8,241 nucleotides of DNA from Betaproteobacteria bacterium UBA7395 (GCA_002470165.1 DKNF01000083.1:1-8241); one strand, 5' to 3'. Positions 1 to 8,063 are shown, numbered from the stretch's first letter. Numbers and translations: made by a program. Notes: generated by a model not told the origin, from the letters alone.

Positions 1-1181
1 AGCGCCAGCAGGTTGGTCTGGTCGGCCAGATCGTGGATCACCGAGGTAATCGCCGAGATGCGCTCCGACTCCTGCCCCAGCGTCGTTGCCGTCGCCGCCG
101 AATCGGTGACCAGCCCGGCAATCTGACGAATCTCGTCGACCATGGTCTGGATCGTCTGGCAACCACCGGCCGCCTGCTGCCCGGCCTTGCCGGACAGATC
201 CTGGGCCTCCTGACCGAGGTTGGCGATATGCGTGATGCAGACCGACATGATCTGCAGCGTTTCGGCCATGGCGGCACTGGCCGCGGCCTGCGCTTCCGAA
301 CCGCCGCGCATTTCGTCGGCCGAACCGGAAAGCGCGGTGACGGCATGCTTGAGTTGCCCGGCTTCCAGGCGGATGGCGCCCAGAATGTCGGCCAGCGACT
401 GGGTGGTCTTCATCGCCGCCGCCTGGACACGGCGGATTTCGGCAAAGCCGTTCGGCTCGATGCGCTGCGTCAGGTCGCCGGCAGCAATGCTTTCCATCAG
501 GCGAGCCGTCGTTTCCAGCGGACGACGCACGCCCCCGGTCAGCAGATAACCGAGCACGGCGGCGATCAGGACGGCAACGACCACCAGGATCAGCGTCAGG
601 CGACGGGTATTCGCCGACTCGGCCACGATGTCGCCGGCCCGTTCGCGGCTTTGCGCCTGCACCAGTTGGCGCGCTTCGGCGATGCTGGCTTCGAGCACCT
701 GCATGCGCGGCTCGGCTTCCTGCTGCAGGATGCCCATGGCCACCGTCGACAGGAACTGCATGGCCTCGGCCATCGCCTTGTCCTGGATCTCGATGGCCGC
801 CGTCGCCTGTTGCCTGACCCGCTGCAGCAAGGCACCTTCGCCGGCGACGGCATGGTCGACCGCAATGTTCTCCAGTGCCCCGAGGGCGGCGAAGAAGCGC
901 GCCTTCTCGCGCTCGTAGCGTGCGGCTTCCGCCTTCATCACCTCGGCATCGGTGAAAATGATGTTGTTGCGCACGCTTTCGCGCATGCCGGCGTAGGCAT
1001 AGCCCAGCTCGGCAATCTGGCTGTCCTTGGTCAAAGACACCGTGGCGATGCGCTCGGCCGCCGCATCGACGCGCCCCAGACTGAACGTCGTCCAGCCGGC
1101 GACAACGACAAACAGGCCGACGACAACGGTAAACGCCATCGCCAGTTGCGGACCGATGCCCAGGCGGAACAAGGCTTTCAT
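1..1181 (-). CDS. Methyl-accepting chemotaxis protein, C-terminus cut by the left edge
   Basis: A transmembrane chemoreceptor that would signal through CheW/CheA to the flagellar motor. The first 393 residues are present. A short cytoplasmic N-terminus precedes TM1 (about residues 11-33). Residues about 35-190 form a helical, glycine-poor periplasmic sensor of the size of a four-helix-bundle (4HB_MCP) domain. TM2 lies at about 195-215, followed by a HAMP domain (about 216-268, with P221 and the AAGDL turn) and the first half of the methylation/signalling coiled coil. The visible part ends in the ADQTNLLA motif, which normally precedes the conserved signalling hairpin tip, so about 140-150 residues lie outside the window. 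The start is the ATG at 1181, with TAAGGA (1191-1196) 9 nt upstream. The gene follows gltL by 31 nt, so it is probably the last or a late gene of the glt-ans operon. An amino-acid or related ligand is inferred from context only. Confidence 0.93.
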   Translation of the reverse strand, partial: MKALFRLGIGPQLAMAFTVVVGLFVVVAGWTTFSLGRVDAAAERIATVSLTKDSQIAELGYAYAGMRESVRNNIIFTDAEVMKAEAARYEREKARFFAALGALENIAVDHAVAGEGALLQRVRQQATAAIEIQDKAMAEAMQFLSTVAMGILQQEAEPRMQVLEASIAEARQLVQAQSRERAGDIVAESANTRRLTLILVVVAVLIAAVLGYLLTGGVRRPLETTARLMESIAAGDLTQRIEPNGFAEIRRVQAAAMKTTQSLADILGAIRLEAGQLKHAVTALSGSADEMRGGSEAQAAASAAMAETLQIMSVCITHIANLGQEAQDLSGKAGQQAAGGCQTIQTMVDEIRQIAGLVTDSAATATTLGQESERISAITSVIHDLADQTNLLA

Positions 1182-1212
1182 GACATGCTTTCCTTAGCGT
1201 CCAGGCTGGCCA

Positions 1213-1941
1213 TCAGTGGTGCAGGATCTTGGCCAGGAACTGCTGCGCCCGTTCCGAACGCGGATTGGCGAAGAAGGCTTCCTTGCTGTCGTCCTCGACG
1301 ATGCGGCCGTGGTCCATGAAGATGACGCGGTTGGCAACCCGCTTGGCAAAGCCCATTTCGTGCGTCACGCACATCATGGTCATGCCTTCCTGGGCCAGTT
1401 CGGTCATCACGTCGAGCACTTCGTTGACCATTTCCGGATCAAGCGCCGAGGTCGGTTCGTCGAACAGCATGCAGATCGGGTCCATGGCCAGCGCCCGGGC
1501 GATTGCCACGCGCTGCTGCTGGCCGCCGGACAACTGGCCGGGGAACTTGTGCGCATGCGCCTTGAGGCCGACCCGGTCGAGCAGCTTCAAGCCCTTGTCG
1601 ACAGCCTCGTCCTGCTTCCGACCGAGCACCTTGACCTGGGCGATGGCCAGGTTCTGGGTGATGCTCATGTGCGGAAACAGCTCGAAGTTCTGGAAAACCA
1701 TGCCGACATGGGCGCGCAGCTTGGACAGATTGGTTTTCGGATCGCCGACCGAGGTGCCGTTGACGATGATTTCGCCCGACTGGAAGGGTTCGAGGCCATT
1801 GACGCACTTGATCAGCGTCGACTTGCCGGAACCCGAAGGGCCGCAAACGACAATGACCTCGCCCTTGCTGACCGTGGTGCTGCAATCCTTGAGCACGTCG
1901 AAAGTGCCGTAGTTCTTGCTGACATGGGAAATCTGGATCAT
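1213..1941 (-). CDS. gltL: Glutamate/aspartate ABC transporter ATP-binding protein
   Basis: The cytoplasmic ATPase that powers import of glutamate and aspartate through GltJK. At 242 residues it has the usual length of polar-amino-acid (PAAT family) ATPases. All nucleotide-binding elements are intact: Walker [10 protein letters not shown] (34-42), Q-loop Q84, ABC signature LSGGQQQ (137-143), Walker B ending LFDEP (159-163), D-loop SALD (165-168) and switch histidine H194. The N-terminus ([18 protein letters not shown]) reads like E. coli GltL and Pseudomonas AatP rather than GlnQ, although the paralogues are close. AGGAG lies just upstream of the ATG at 1941. It sits 23 nt after gltK and 31 nt before the chemoreceptor gene. 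Confidence 0.95.
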   Translation of the reverse strand: MIQISHVSKNYGTFDVLKDCSTTVSKGEVIVVCGPSGSGKSTLIKCVNGLEPFQSGEIIVNGTSVGDPKTNLSKLRAHVGMVFQNFELFPHMSITQNLAIAQVKVLGRKQDEAVDKGLKLLDRVGLKAHAHKFPGQLSGGQQQRVAIARALAMDPICMLFDEPTSALDPEMVNEVLDVMTELAQEGMTMMCVTHEMGFAKRVANRVIFMDHGRIVEDDSKEAFFANPRSERAQQFLAKILHH

Positions 1942-1964
1942 GACTATCTCCTGGAAACGCGGCC

Positions 1965-2648
1965 TCAGGCCGGTTGGTATTTTTTCTGCAGGTGCTTGAC
2001 CAGCATCGACGCGGCAAAGCAGAGGATGAAATAGACGAGGCCGGCAAACAGCAGCATCTCGACCAGGCGGCCGTCGCGGTCGCCGACCTTGTAGGCGGAA
2101 CCGAAGAAGTCGGCCAGCGCGGACACGTAGACCAGCGAGGTATCCTGGAACAGGATGATGGCCTGGGTCAGCAGCAGCGGGACCATGTTGCGGAAGGCCT
2201 GCGGCAGGATCACCAGGCGCATCGCCTGGCCGTAGGTCATGCCCAACGCCTGGCAGGCCGCCATCTGGCCCTTGGGCACCGACTGGATGCCGGCTCGGAT
2301 GATTTCCGAGTAGTAGGCGGACTCGAACAAGGCGAAGCCGATCATCGCCGAAGCCAGGCGCAAATCGGTATTGGGCGGCAGACCGAACAGGTCGGCGATG
2401 AAGCGCGGCACGATCAGGAAGAACCAGAGCAGCACCATGACCAGCGGCACGGCGCGGAACAGGTTCACATAACCGGCGGCAAACAGCGACAGCGGCTTGA
2501 TCGACGACAGCCGCATCATCGCCAGCAGAGTGCCCCAGACGATGCCGACGACGATGGCGATCAGGGTGATTTCCAGCGATACCGCCATGCCGTCCCAGAG
2601 TATCGGCAAGGCGCCGGGAATCGAAGACCAGTCGAATTCGTAAGCCAT
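1965..2648 (-). CDS. gltK: Glutamate/aspartate ABC transporter permease GltK
   Basis: An inner-membrane permease subunit (HisMQ/GlnP type) pairing with GltJ to form the channel for acidic amino acids. It is 227 residues long with several hydrophobic spans, the clearest at about 24-46, 57-84 and 196-217. The conserved segment [15 protein letters not shown] (63-77) and the cytoplasmic EAA loop (about 115-150, containing [12 protein letters not shown] and ALGMT), which docks on the ATPase, are both present. The ATG directly follows the gltJ stop codon (TAA-ATG, no spacer) and uses the G-rich end of gltJ as its ribosome-binding site, so the two permeases are probably translationally coupled. Assignment as GltK rather than GltJ rests on gene order and the N-terminal resemblance to E. 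coli GltK. Confidence 0.94.
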   Translation of the reverse strand: MAYEFDWSSIPGALPILWDGMAVSLEITLIAIVVGIVWGTLLAMMRLSSIKPLSLFAAGYVNLFRAVPLVMVLLWFFLIVPRFIADLFGLPPNTDLRLASAMIGFALFESAYYSEIIRAGIQSVPKGQMAACQALGMTYGQAMRLVILPQAFRNMVPLLLTQAIILFQDTSLVYVSALADFFGSAYKVGDRDGRLVEMLLFAGLVYFILCFAASMLVKHLQKKYQPA

Positions 2649-3386
2649 TTACTTGCCCCCCATGTAGCCCGGCACGCGGACCTTGTCTTCCAGCAACTTC
2701 ATCAGCGTCATGACGATGACGTTGATCGCCACGTAGGCAACGGTGACGGCGATGAAGGATTCGTAGGGCTGCGCCGTGTAATCGACCAGCTGGCGCCCCT
2801 GGGCGGCCAGTTCGAGCAGGCCGATGGTCGAGCAGACGGCGGAGTTCTTGAAGATGTTGAGGAACTCCGAAGTCAGCGGCGGCACGATCAGGCGGAACGC
2901 CATCGGCAGCAACACGTGGCGATACACCTGCGGCAACGTGAAGCCGAGCGCCAGACCGGCGTTTTTCTGGCCTTTGGGCAGCGAATTGATGCCCGAACGG
3001 ACCTGCTCGGCCACGCGGGCACTGGTGAACAGCGCCAGGCAGAGCATCGCCGCCAGGAACTGCTGCTGCACCGGATGCGATTGCTTGTAGGCGTCGCCCA
3101 GGCTCTGCGGTACCAGTTCCGGCATCACGAAATACCAGATGAACAACTGGACAAGCAGGGGAATGTTGCGGAACAACTCGACGTAGGCGGTAGCCAGCCC
3201 GCTCAGCAGCTTGTTCGGGACGGTGCGCAGAACGCCGACGACGGCGCCGAGCAGCAGCGCGAGCACCCAGGCGCTGAGCGATAGCATCACCGTCATCTGC
3301 AGGCCGGCGAACATCCAGCCGAGGTAGGTCGTGTCACCGACCACGGTCGGCTGCAGGAAGATGGACCAGTTCCATTGGTAATTCAT
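2649..3386 (-). CDS. gltJ: Glutamate/aspartate ABC transporter permease GltJ
   Basis: The first permease subunit of the glutamate/aspartate importer, 245 residues. Long hydrophobic spans are at about 26-53, 68-90, 110-122 and 211-230. The family segment [17 protein letters not shown] is at 70-86 and the EAA coupling loop is at about 127-163 ([14 protein letters not shown], then ALGFT). The N-terminus (NYQWNWSIF) is typical of GltJ/AatQ. The ATG at 3386 has AGGAG (3393-3397) at good spacing. It starts 58 nt after ansB, a gap that holds a strong GC-rich stem-loop, so its expression may be set lower than that of the periplasmic proteins encoded upstream. Confidence 0.94.
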   Translation of the reverse strand: MNYQWNWSIFLQPTVVGDTTYLGWMFAGLQMTVMLSLSAWVLALLLGAVVGVLRTVPNKLLSGLATAYVELFRNIPLLVQLFIWYFVMPELVPQSLGDAYKQSHPVQQQFLAAMLCLALFTSARVAEQVRSGINSLPKGQKNAGLALGFTLPQVYRHVLLPMAFRLIVPPLTSEFLNIFKNSAVCSTIGLLELAAQGRQLVDYTAQPYESFIAVTVAYVAINVIVMTLMKLLEDKVRVPGYMGGK

Positions 3387-3411
3387 GCGGAACTCCTGAA
3401 AGGGAAAGTAA

Positions 3412-3433
3412 GGGCGGCCTTGCTCGGCCGCCC
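3412..3433 (-). terminator. Intergenic stem-loop between ansB and gltJ (leaky terminator or mRNA stabiliser)
   Basis: In the minus-strand transcript GGGCGGCC is followed by the loop GAGCAA and then GGCCGCCC, a perfect 8-bp GC-only stem. The RNA continues UUACUUUCCCUUU, which is pyrimidine-rich but lacks an unbroken U tract. The stem starts 11 nt past the ansB stop codon. The imperfect tail, and the in-line gltJ gene with a good ribosome-binding site, argue for partial termination or 3'-end protection of the gltI-ansB message rather than full termination. Confidence 0.6.
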
Positions 3434-3444
3434 GCGGGCCGGGA

Positions 3445-4596
<1,152 letters not shown>

Positions 4597-5496
4597 TTAC
4601 TCGAACGCTTTGTCGTTCGGCGCCTTGTACAAGGCCTTCATTTCAGCCGACAGCGGCATGTTCAGGTTCAGGCCCTTGGGCGGGATCGGGTTCATGAACC
4701 ACTTGTTGTAGATCTTCTCGGCATCGCCGGAAGTCATCGCCTTGGTCAGCGCAGCATCGACGACCTTCTTGAACTCGGCGTCGTCCTTGCGCAGCATGCA
4801 GCCGTAAGCTTCCTTGGACTGGGCGGTACCGACCACGGTCCAGTCGCCCGGCTTCTTGGCCTTGGCCATTTCGCCGTAGAGCAGCGCGTCGTCCATCATG
4901 AACGCGACGGCACGGCCGGTTTCCAGGGTCAGGAAGGCTTCGCCGTGATCCTTGGCCGAGATGATGTTCATCTTCATCTGCTTTTCTTCGTTCATCCGGC
5001 GGATCAGGCGCTCGGAAGTGGTACCGGCGGTAGTGACCACGTTCTTGCCGGCGAGATCGGCGAAATCGTTGATGCCCGAACCCTTCTTGGTCATCAGGCG
5101 GGTGCCGATGACGAAGATGGTGGTCGAGAAACCGACCTGCTTCTGGCGTTCCAGGTTATTCGTCGTCGAGCCGCATTCGATATCGACCGTGCCGTTCTGC
5201 AGCAGGGTGATGCGGTTGGCCGACGTCACCGGCATCAGGCGGGTATCCAGTTTGGCCAGCTTGAGTTCGTTCTTGATCGCATCGACGACCTTGAGCATCA
5301 GCTCATGCGAGTAGCCGATGACCTGCTGCTTGTCGTCGTAATAAGAGAAGGGAATCGAGGATTCACGGTGACCGAGCGTGATGCTGCCGGTGTCCTTGAT
5401 CTTCTTCAGCGTCGAAGCTTCCTGGGCAAAAGCCGGCGTGATGGCGGCACTGGAAAACACGGCGGCGAGGGCGGCGGCGAGGGCGATACGTTTCAT
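4597..5496 (-). CDS. gltI: Periplasmic glutamate/aspartate-binding protein
   Basis: The solute receptor of the GltIJKL importer (SBP_bac_3 family), 299 residues. The signal peptide MKRIALAAALAAV...PAFA is cleaved after A24. The mature protein resembles E. coli GltI (DEBP) throughout: GHRESSIPFSYYD (42-54), ECGSTTNNLERQKQ (107-120), SAKDHG (180-185), AFMMDDALL (198-206) and NPIPPKGLN. Likely ligand residues by analogy are R44, S110, T112, R117, H184 and the D202/D203 pair. C108 and C233 can form the disulphide of this subfamily. The ATG at 5496 has AGGAG (5502-5506) 5 nt upstream. A longer reading from 5598 is rejected because it hides the signal peptide and begins upstream of the predicted sigma-54 transcription start. 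It is the first gene of the operon. Confidence 0.96.
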   Translation of the reverse strand: MKRIALAAALAAVFSSAAITPAFAQEASTLKKIKDTGSITLGHRESSIPFSYYDDKQQVIGYSHELMLKVVDAIKNELKLAKLDTRLMPVTSANRITLLQNGTVDIECGSTTNNLERQKQVGFSTTIFVIGTRLMTKKGSGINDFADLAGKNVVTTAGTTSERLIRRMNEEKQMKMNIISAKDHGEAFLTLETGRAVAFMMDDALLYGEMAKAKKPGDWTVVGTAQSKEAYGCMLRKDDAEFKKVVDAALTKAMTSGDAEKIYNKWFMNPIPPKGLNLNMPLSAEMKALYKAPNDKAFE

Positions 5497-5515
5497 GTCT
5501 TCTCCTGAAGGTAAG

Positions 5516-5534
5516 GAAGCCGCGAGCGGGCTTC
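5516..5534 (-). other. 5' leader hairpin of the gltI mRNA
   Basis: Within the predicted leader of about 42 nt, the minus strand has GAAGCC, a 7-nt loop, then GGCTTC, a perfect 6-bp inverted repeat. It would lie about 4-22 nt from the predicted transcription start and end about 10 nt before the AGGAG. A hairpin at the extreme 5' end could protect the message or modulate initiation. No sequence resembling a known riboswitch was recognised. Confidence 0.4.
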
Positions 5535-5549
5535 GGCAGGCGATACATC

Positions 5550-5564
5550 GCAAGCCATGTGCCA
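5550..5564 (-). promoter_or_regulatory. Sigma-54 (RpoN) -24/-12 promoter of the glt-ans operon
   Basis: The minus strand reads TGGCAC, five bases (ATGGC), then TTGC. This matches the TGGCAC-N5-TTGC core of sigma-54 promoters at every defined position, with the invariant GG and GC at the right spacing. The predicted transcription start is near 5538, giving a leader of about 42 nt before gltI. Sigma-54 promoters need an AAA+ activator bound upstream; two candidate sites and an IHF site are placed accordingly. No competing sigma-70 promoter stands out upstream of gltI. Confidence 0.85.
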
Positions 5565-5590
5565 GCGTTTCCAAGCGCCGACAAAAATAA

Positions 5591-5603
5591 CAAGCCATTG
5601 ATT
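5591..5603 (-). promoter_or_regulatory. Probable IHF binding site
   Basis: The minus strand reads AATCAATGGCTTG, which fits the WATCAA-N4-TTR consensus at every defined position, and it is followed by an A/T-rich run (TTATTTTTG). It lies at about -54 to -66, between the -24/-12 element and the upstream dyads. This is where IHF bends DNA at sigma-54 promoters to bring the activator to the polymerase. Confidence 0.65.
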
Positions 5604-5640
5604 TTCTGGCAATTTGACTCCACCAACACCAGGCCGGCTC

Positions 5641-5652
5641 ACGGAAAACCGA
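5641..5652 (-). promoter_or_regulatory. Promoter-proximal activator site (weaker dyad)
   Basis: The minus strand reads TCGG-TTTT-CCGT, matching TCGG-N4-CCGA at 7 of 8 defined positions. With its flanks it shares CGTCGG-N2-TTCCG with the upstream dyad at 5673-5684. Its centre (5646.5) is exactly 32 bp from the centre of that dyad and about 108 bp upstream of the predicted start. By itself it would be weak evidence; the spacing makes it more convincing. Confidence 0.55.
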
Positions 5653-5666
5653 CGTCCCTCGCCGAC

Positions 5667-5690
5667 CTGCCCTCGGAATTCCGACGGCAG
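5667..5690 (-). promoter_or_regulatory. Upstream activator site: strong palindrome, candidate AauR-type enhancer
   Basis: A 24-bp palindrome paired at 11 of 12 positions, with the perfect core TCGGAATTCCGA (5673-5684) flanked by CTGCC and GGCAG arms. It is centred about 140 bp upstream of the predicted sigma-54 start. The core fits the TTCGG-N4-CCGAA repeat that I recall for the response regulator AauR, which controls acidic amino-acid uptake genes and ansB in Pseudomonas; only the outermost base on each side differs. The link to AauR is inferred, since no such regulator is encoded in the window. Confidence 0.65.
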
Positions 5691-5769
5691 CACCGATTCT
5701 GCCCGGTAGCGCGCCAAGGTCAATCGCGGTTTTCCCCGACAGGCCGGGTTGCCAGGAGCATCAACGCTC

Positions 5770-6450
5770 ATGCACAATGTCCCAAAGGGGGAGACGCCAG
5801 TGCACAACAATACAAATGCCAATCCTTGGTCCGAGGACAACGACGCCATCCAGCAACTGGCGCTGGAGGAATGTGCCAAGCGCCAGCGTATCGATCACAG
5901 CGTCTCCGTGCTCGTACTGCCGGCCGGACAGTGCAAGCTGGCCGTGCGCTTTGCCCAGCTCGACGCTCAGGTCACGGTGGCCGACGTCGCCGACCGGCAA
6001 CGCGAAATCGAAGGCCGCATCCTGGCCTCCGGCCTGACCGGCAGCATCCATTTCACGCCGACCGAACTGCCGGCACCGCCCACAACCGACAGCGGTGCCC
6101 CCTTCGACATCATCGTGTTGCGCCGCGGCCTGTGCAGCCTGCCCTACGCGCAAGGCAAACAGTTGATCCGCCAGTTGATGCAAAAGCTGAAGATCGGCGG
6201 CAAGCTCTACATTTCCATCCTCGGCCTGCATTCGGAACTGGGCGACGGCTATCCGGGACGCGAACAGTCGATTTACGAGCGCTACAGCAAGCTGTCCCCG
6301 GCGATGGCGCGCAAGTACGATATCCGCAACGAAGTCTGCCTCTATTCCGAGCGCGACCTCTTCCTCCTGCTGCTCGAATCCGGCGCCAGCGTCCTGCGCA
6401 CGATGACCACCACCTGGGGCAACGTCAAGGCGGTCGCCGTCCGCGTCTGA
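5770..6450 (+). CDS. Class I methyltransferase-like protein with degenerate SAM loop
   Basis: A cytoplasmic protein of about 226 residues that I cannot name. The strand pattern suggests a Rossmann-like class I SAM methyltransferase. A motif-I strand and loop VLVLPAGQCKLA (47-58) stands where VLDLGCGxG is expected. It is followed by a second strand ending in D72 (VTVADV), a motif-IV-like segment FDIIVLRRGLCSLP (112-125), and LKIGGKLYISIL (140-151), like the strand after the GG turn in this fold. The glycine-rich loop is poor, so SAM binding is uncertain. Two starts are possible: ATG 5770 (AGGAG at 5754-5758, 11 nt away) and in-frame GTG 5800 (GGGGGAG at 5787-5793, 6 nt away), giving 226 or 216 residues; both open with M-H-N. 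The stop overlaps the ATG of the next gene by one base. No clear promoter is seen upstream. Confidence 0.75.
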   Translation: MHNVPKGETPVHNNTNANPWSEDNDAIQQLALEECAKRQRIDHSVSVLVLPAGQCKLAVRFAQLDAQVTVADVADRQREIEGRILASGLTGSIHFTPTELPAPPTTDSGAPFDIIVLRRGLCSLPYAQGKQLIRQLMQKLKIGGKLYISILGLHSELGDGYPGREQSIYERYSKLSPAMARKYDIRNEVCLYSERDLFLLLLESGASVLRTMTTTWGNVKAVAVRV

Positions 6451-7343
6451 TGCGGCTGGGCATCGATCTCGGCGGCACCAAGATCGAGATTGTCGCCCTC
6501 GCCGACGACGGCAGCGAACTGTTGCGTCGACGCGTCGCCACGCCGCAGGGCGACTATCCCGCCACCCTGCAGGCCATCGCCGGTCTGGTCACCGATGCCG
6601 AGAAAGAACTGGGCCGGTACGGCAGCGTCGGCATCGGCATTCCCGGCGCTGAATCGCTGGTCGACGGGCGGATCAAGAACGCCAACTCGACCTGCCTGAT
6701 CGGCCAGCCGTTGCGCGCCGACCTGCAGCAGGTGCTGCAGCGGGAAATCCGCCTGGCCAACGACGCCAACTGTTTTGCGCTGTCGGAAGCCATCGACGGC
6801 GCCGGACGCGGCGCCGCCTGCGTGTTCGGGGTCATTCTCGGTACCGGCGTCGGTGGCGGCATCGTCATCGATGGCCGGGTACGGGTCGGCGCCAACGCCA
6901 TTGCCGGCGAGTGGGGGCACAATCCCCTGCCCGCCGACCCGCTCGATCCGCTGCCGCCGCTACGCTGCTACTGCGGCCGCGACGGCTGCAACGAAACCTG
7001 GCTGTCGGGTCCTGGCCTGGCAGCCGACCATCAGCGCCGTACCGGAATCGCCCTCTCCGCCGTCGAGATTGCCCAACAGGCAGCCGCCGGCGATGCCGCC
7101 TGTGCGGCCACCCTTGACCGCCACGCGCGCCGTCTCGGGCGGGCGCTGGCCAGCGTCATCAACCTGCTCGACCCCGACGTCGTCGTCCTCGGCGGCGGAT
7201 TGTCGCAGATGCCGCAGCTCTACGAAAAGCTCCCGGGCTATTGCCGGCCGCACGTGTTCTCCGACGATCTGCGCACCCGCATCCTGCCGCCCGCCCACGG
7301 GGATTCCTCGGGGGTTCGCGGCGCTGCATGGCTATGGAATTGA
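6450..7343 (+). CDS. mak: ROK-family fructokinase
   Basis: An ATP-dependent sugar kinase, most likely phosphorylating D-fructose (possibly also mannose or glucose) at C6. It is 297 residues. The N-terminal phosphate loop is GIDLGGTK (4-11), followed by GIGIPGA (61-67), KNANST (76-81), catalytic D105 in LANDANC, the nucleotide-site strand ILGTGVGGG (129-137), and the ROK zinc-site signature GEWGH (153-157, H157) with C173, C175 and C180 in CYCGRDGC. A second glycine-rich segment, VVVLGGG, and the terminus HGDSSGVRGAAWLW follow. Block for block this reads like E. coli Mak (YajF), more than NagK or NanK. The ATG overlaps the previous stop (TGATG) and there is no strong ribosome-binding site, so translational coupling is likely. 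Confidence 0.92.
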   Translation: MRLGIDLGGTKIEIVALADDGSELLRRRVATPQGDYPATLQAIAGLVTDAEKELGRYGSVGIGIPGAESLVDGRIKNANSTCLIGQPLRADLQQVLQREIRLANDANCFALSEAIDGAGRGAACVFGVILGTGVGGGIVIDGRVRVGANAIAGEWGHNPLPADPLDPLPPLRCYCGRDGCNETWLSGPGLAADHQRRTGIALSAVEIAQQAAAGDAACAATLDRHARRLGRALASVINLLDPDVVVLGGGLSQMPQLYEKLPGYCRPHVFSDDLRTRILPPAHGDSSGVRGAAWLWN

Positions 7344-7361
7344 TGGCACAATCGCCGTCCC

Positions 7362-8063
7362 ATGGCACAGATCTCCCTTTTTGTCGGCGGCATCCGCCTG
7401 CTTCCCGAATCCGGGCGACCGACCGGCATCTACAAACAACCGGCGACCGGCCCACTGGCGCTCGGCCCGGAAGGCTTTCTCGCCGACAGCCAGGCTGACC
7501 GGCGCGTGCACGGCGGCCCGGAAAAGGCCGTGCATCTCTACCCGGCCGCACATTACGCCCGGCTCGCCGCCCGTTTTCCCGAAATCGCCGGGCAACTGGT
7601 ACCGGGCAGTCTGGGCGAAAACCTGTCCACCGCTGAACTCGACGAAAGCAGTGTGCGCATCGGCGACATCTGGCAACTCGGCGACGCCCGCCTGCAGGTC
7701 TGCCAGCCGCGCAATCCCTGCTGGAAGATCGACGAGCGCTTCGCCACCGAGGGCATGGCGCAGTTCATCGCCGAACAGCGCCTGACCGGCTGGTACTGGC
7801 GCGTCCTGACGCCGGGCACGGTCGCCCCCGGTGACACCTTGCGGCTGGAGCAAGCCGGTAGCGGGCCGACGCTGGCAGCCGCCATGCGGCTCTGGCAAGA
7901 CCATCGCCCGGCCATCGACGAACTCGAGCGGCTGGCCGCCACCCCGGGCATCGCCGAGCACTGGCGGCAGAAAATCGAACAACGGCTCGCCTGGCTGAGG
8001 CGCAGTCCCGACACCCCGGCCGCAGCGCCGGCAACGTTCCACGTGAAACCGGAGCAGGCATGA
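7362..8063 (+). CDS. MOSC domain protein, YiiM-like
   Basis: A probable molybdenum-cofactor-dependent reductase related to E. coli YiiM, which detoxifies N-hydroxylated base analogues such as 6-hydroxylaminopurine together with YcbX-type proteins. It is 233 residues. The MOSC fold spans about 20-165, with RRVHGGPEKAVHLYP (47-61), GENLST (85-90), VRIGDIW (98-104) and QPRNPCWKID (115-124); C120 is the expected cofactor-ligating cysteine. The C-terminal helical part (about 170-215) corresponds to the three-helix domain of YiiM. The ATG at 7362 lies 18 nt after mak and has no good Shine-Dalgarno sequence. The start is supported by the position of the FVGGIRLLPE-type opening, which matches YiiM. 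Its actual substrate is unknown. Confidence 0.9.
   Translation: MAQISLFVGGIRLLPESGRPTGIYKQPATGPLALGPEGFLADSQADRRVHGGPEKAVHLYPAAHYARLAARFPEIAGQLVPGSLGENLSTAELDESSVRIGDIWQLGDARLQVCQPRNPCWKIDERFATEGMAQFIAEQRLTGWYWRVLTPGTVAPGDTLRLEQAGSGPTLAAAMRLWQDHRPAIDELERLAATPGIAEHWRQKIEQRLAWLRRSPDTPAAAPATFHVKPEQA

Noticed and set aside
33..1319. A 428-codon plus-strand open frame opposite the chemoreceptor
   Set aside because: The minus-strand frame gives an uninterrupted chemoreceptor with TM, HAMP and signalling motifs; the plus frame has no recognisable feature.
1974..3284. A 436-codon plus-strand open frame opposite gltJ and gltK
   Set aside because: It lies antisense to two clear membrane permeases and its translation is a low-complexity Q/R/H/D-rich string typical of an antisense shadow.
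3412..3433. Full intrinsic terminator ending the operon after ansB
   Set aside because: The U tract is interrupted and gltJKL follow with good ribosome-binding sites and matching function; partial termination or stabilisation fits better.
5497..5598. N-terminal extension of gltI by 34 residues
   Set aside because: It would bury the signal peptide, lacks a ribosome-binding site at its start, and begins upstream of the predicted sigma-54 transcription start.
5604..5640. Sigma-70 promoter on the plus strand from TTGATT (5598) or TTGACT (5614)
   Set aside because: No acceptable -10 hexamer lies 16-18 nt downstream of either, and the stretch is better explained by the IHF site and A/T tract of the divergent sigma-54 promoter.
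5559..6449. Extension of the fructokinase frame upstream to 5559, giving a 594-residue protein
   Set aside because: The upstream part overlaps the methyltransferase-like gene in another frame, and ROK kinases begin at the xGIDLGGTK segment, which falls at the ATG at 6450.
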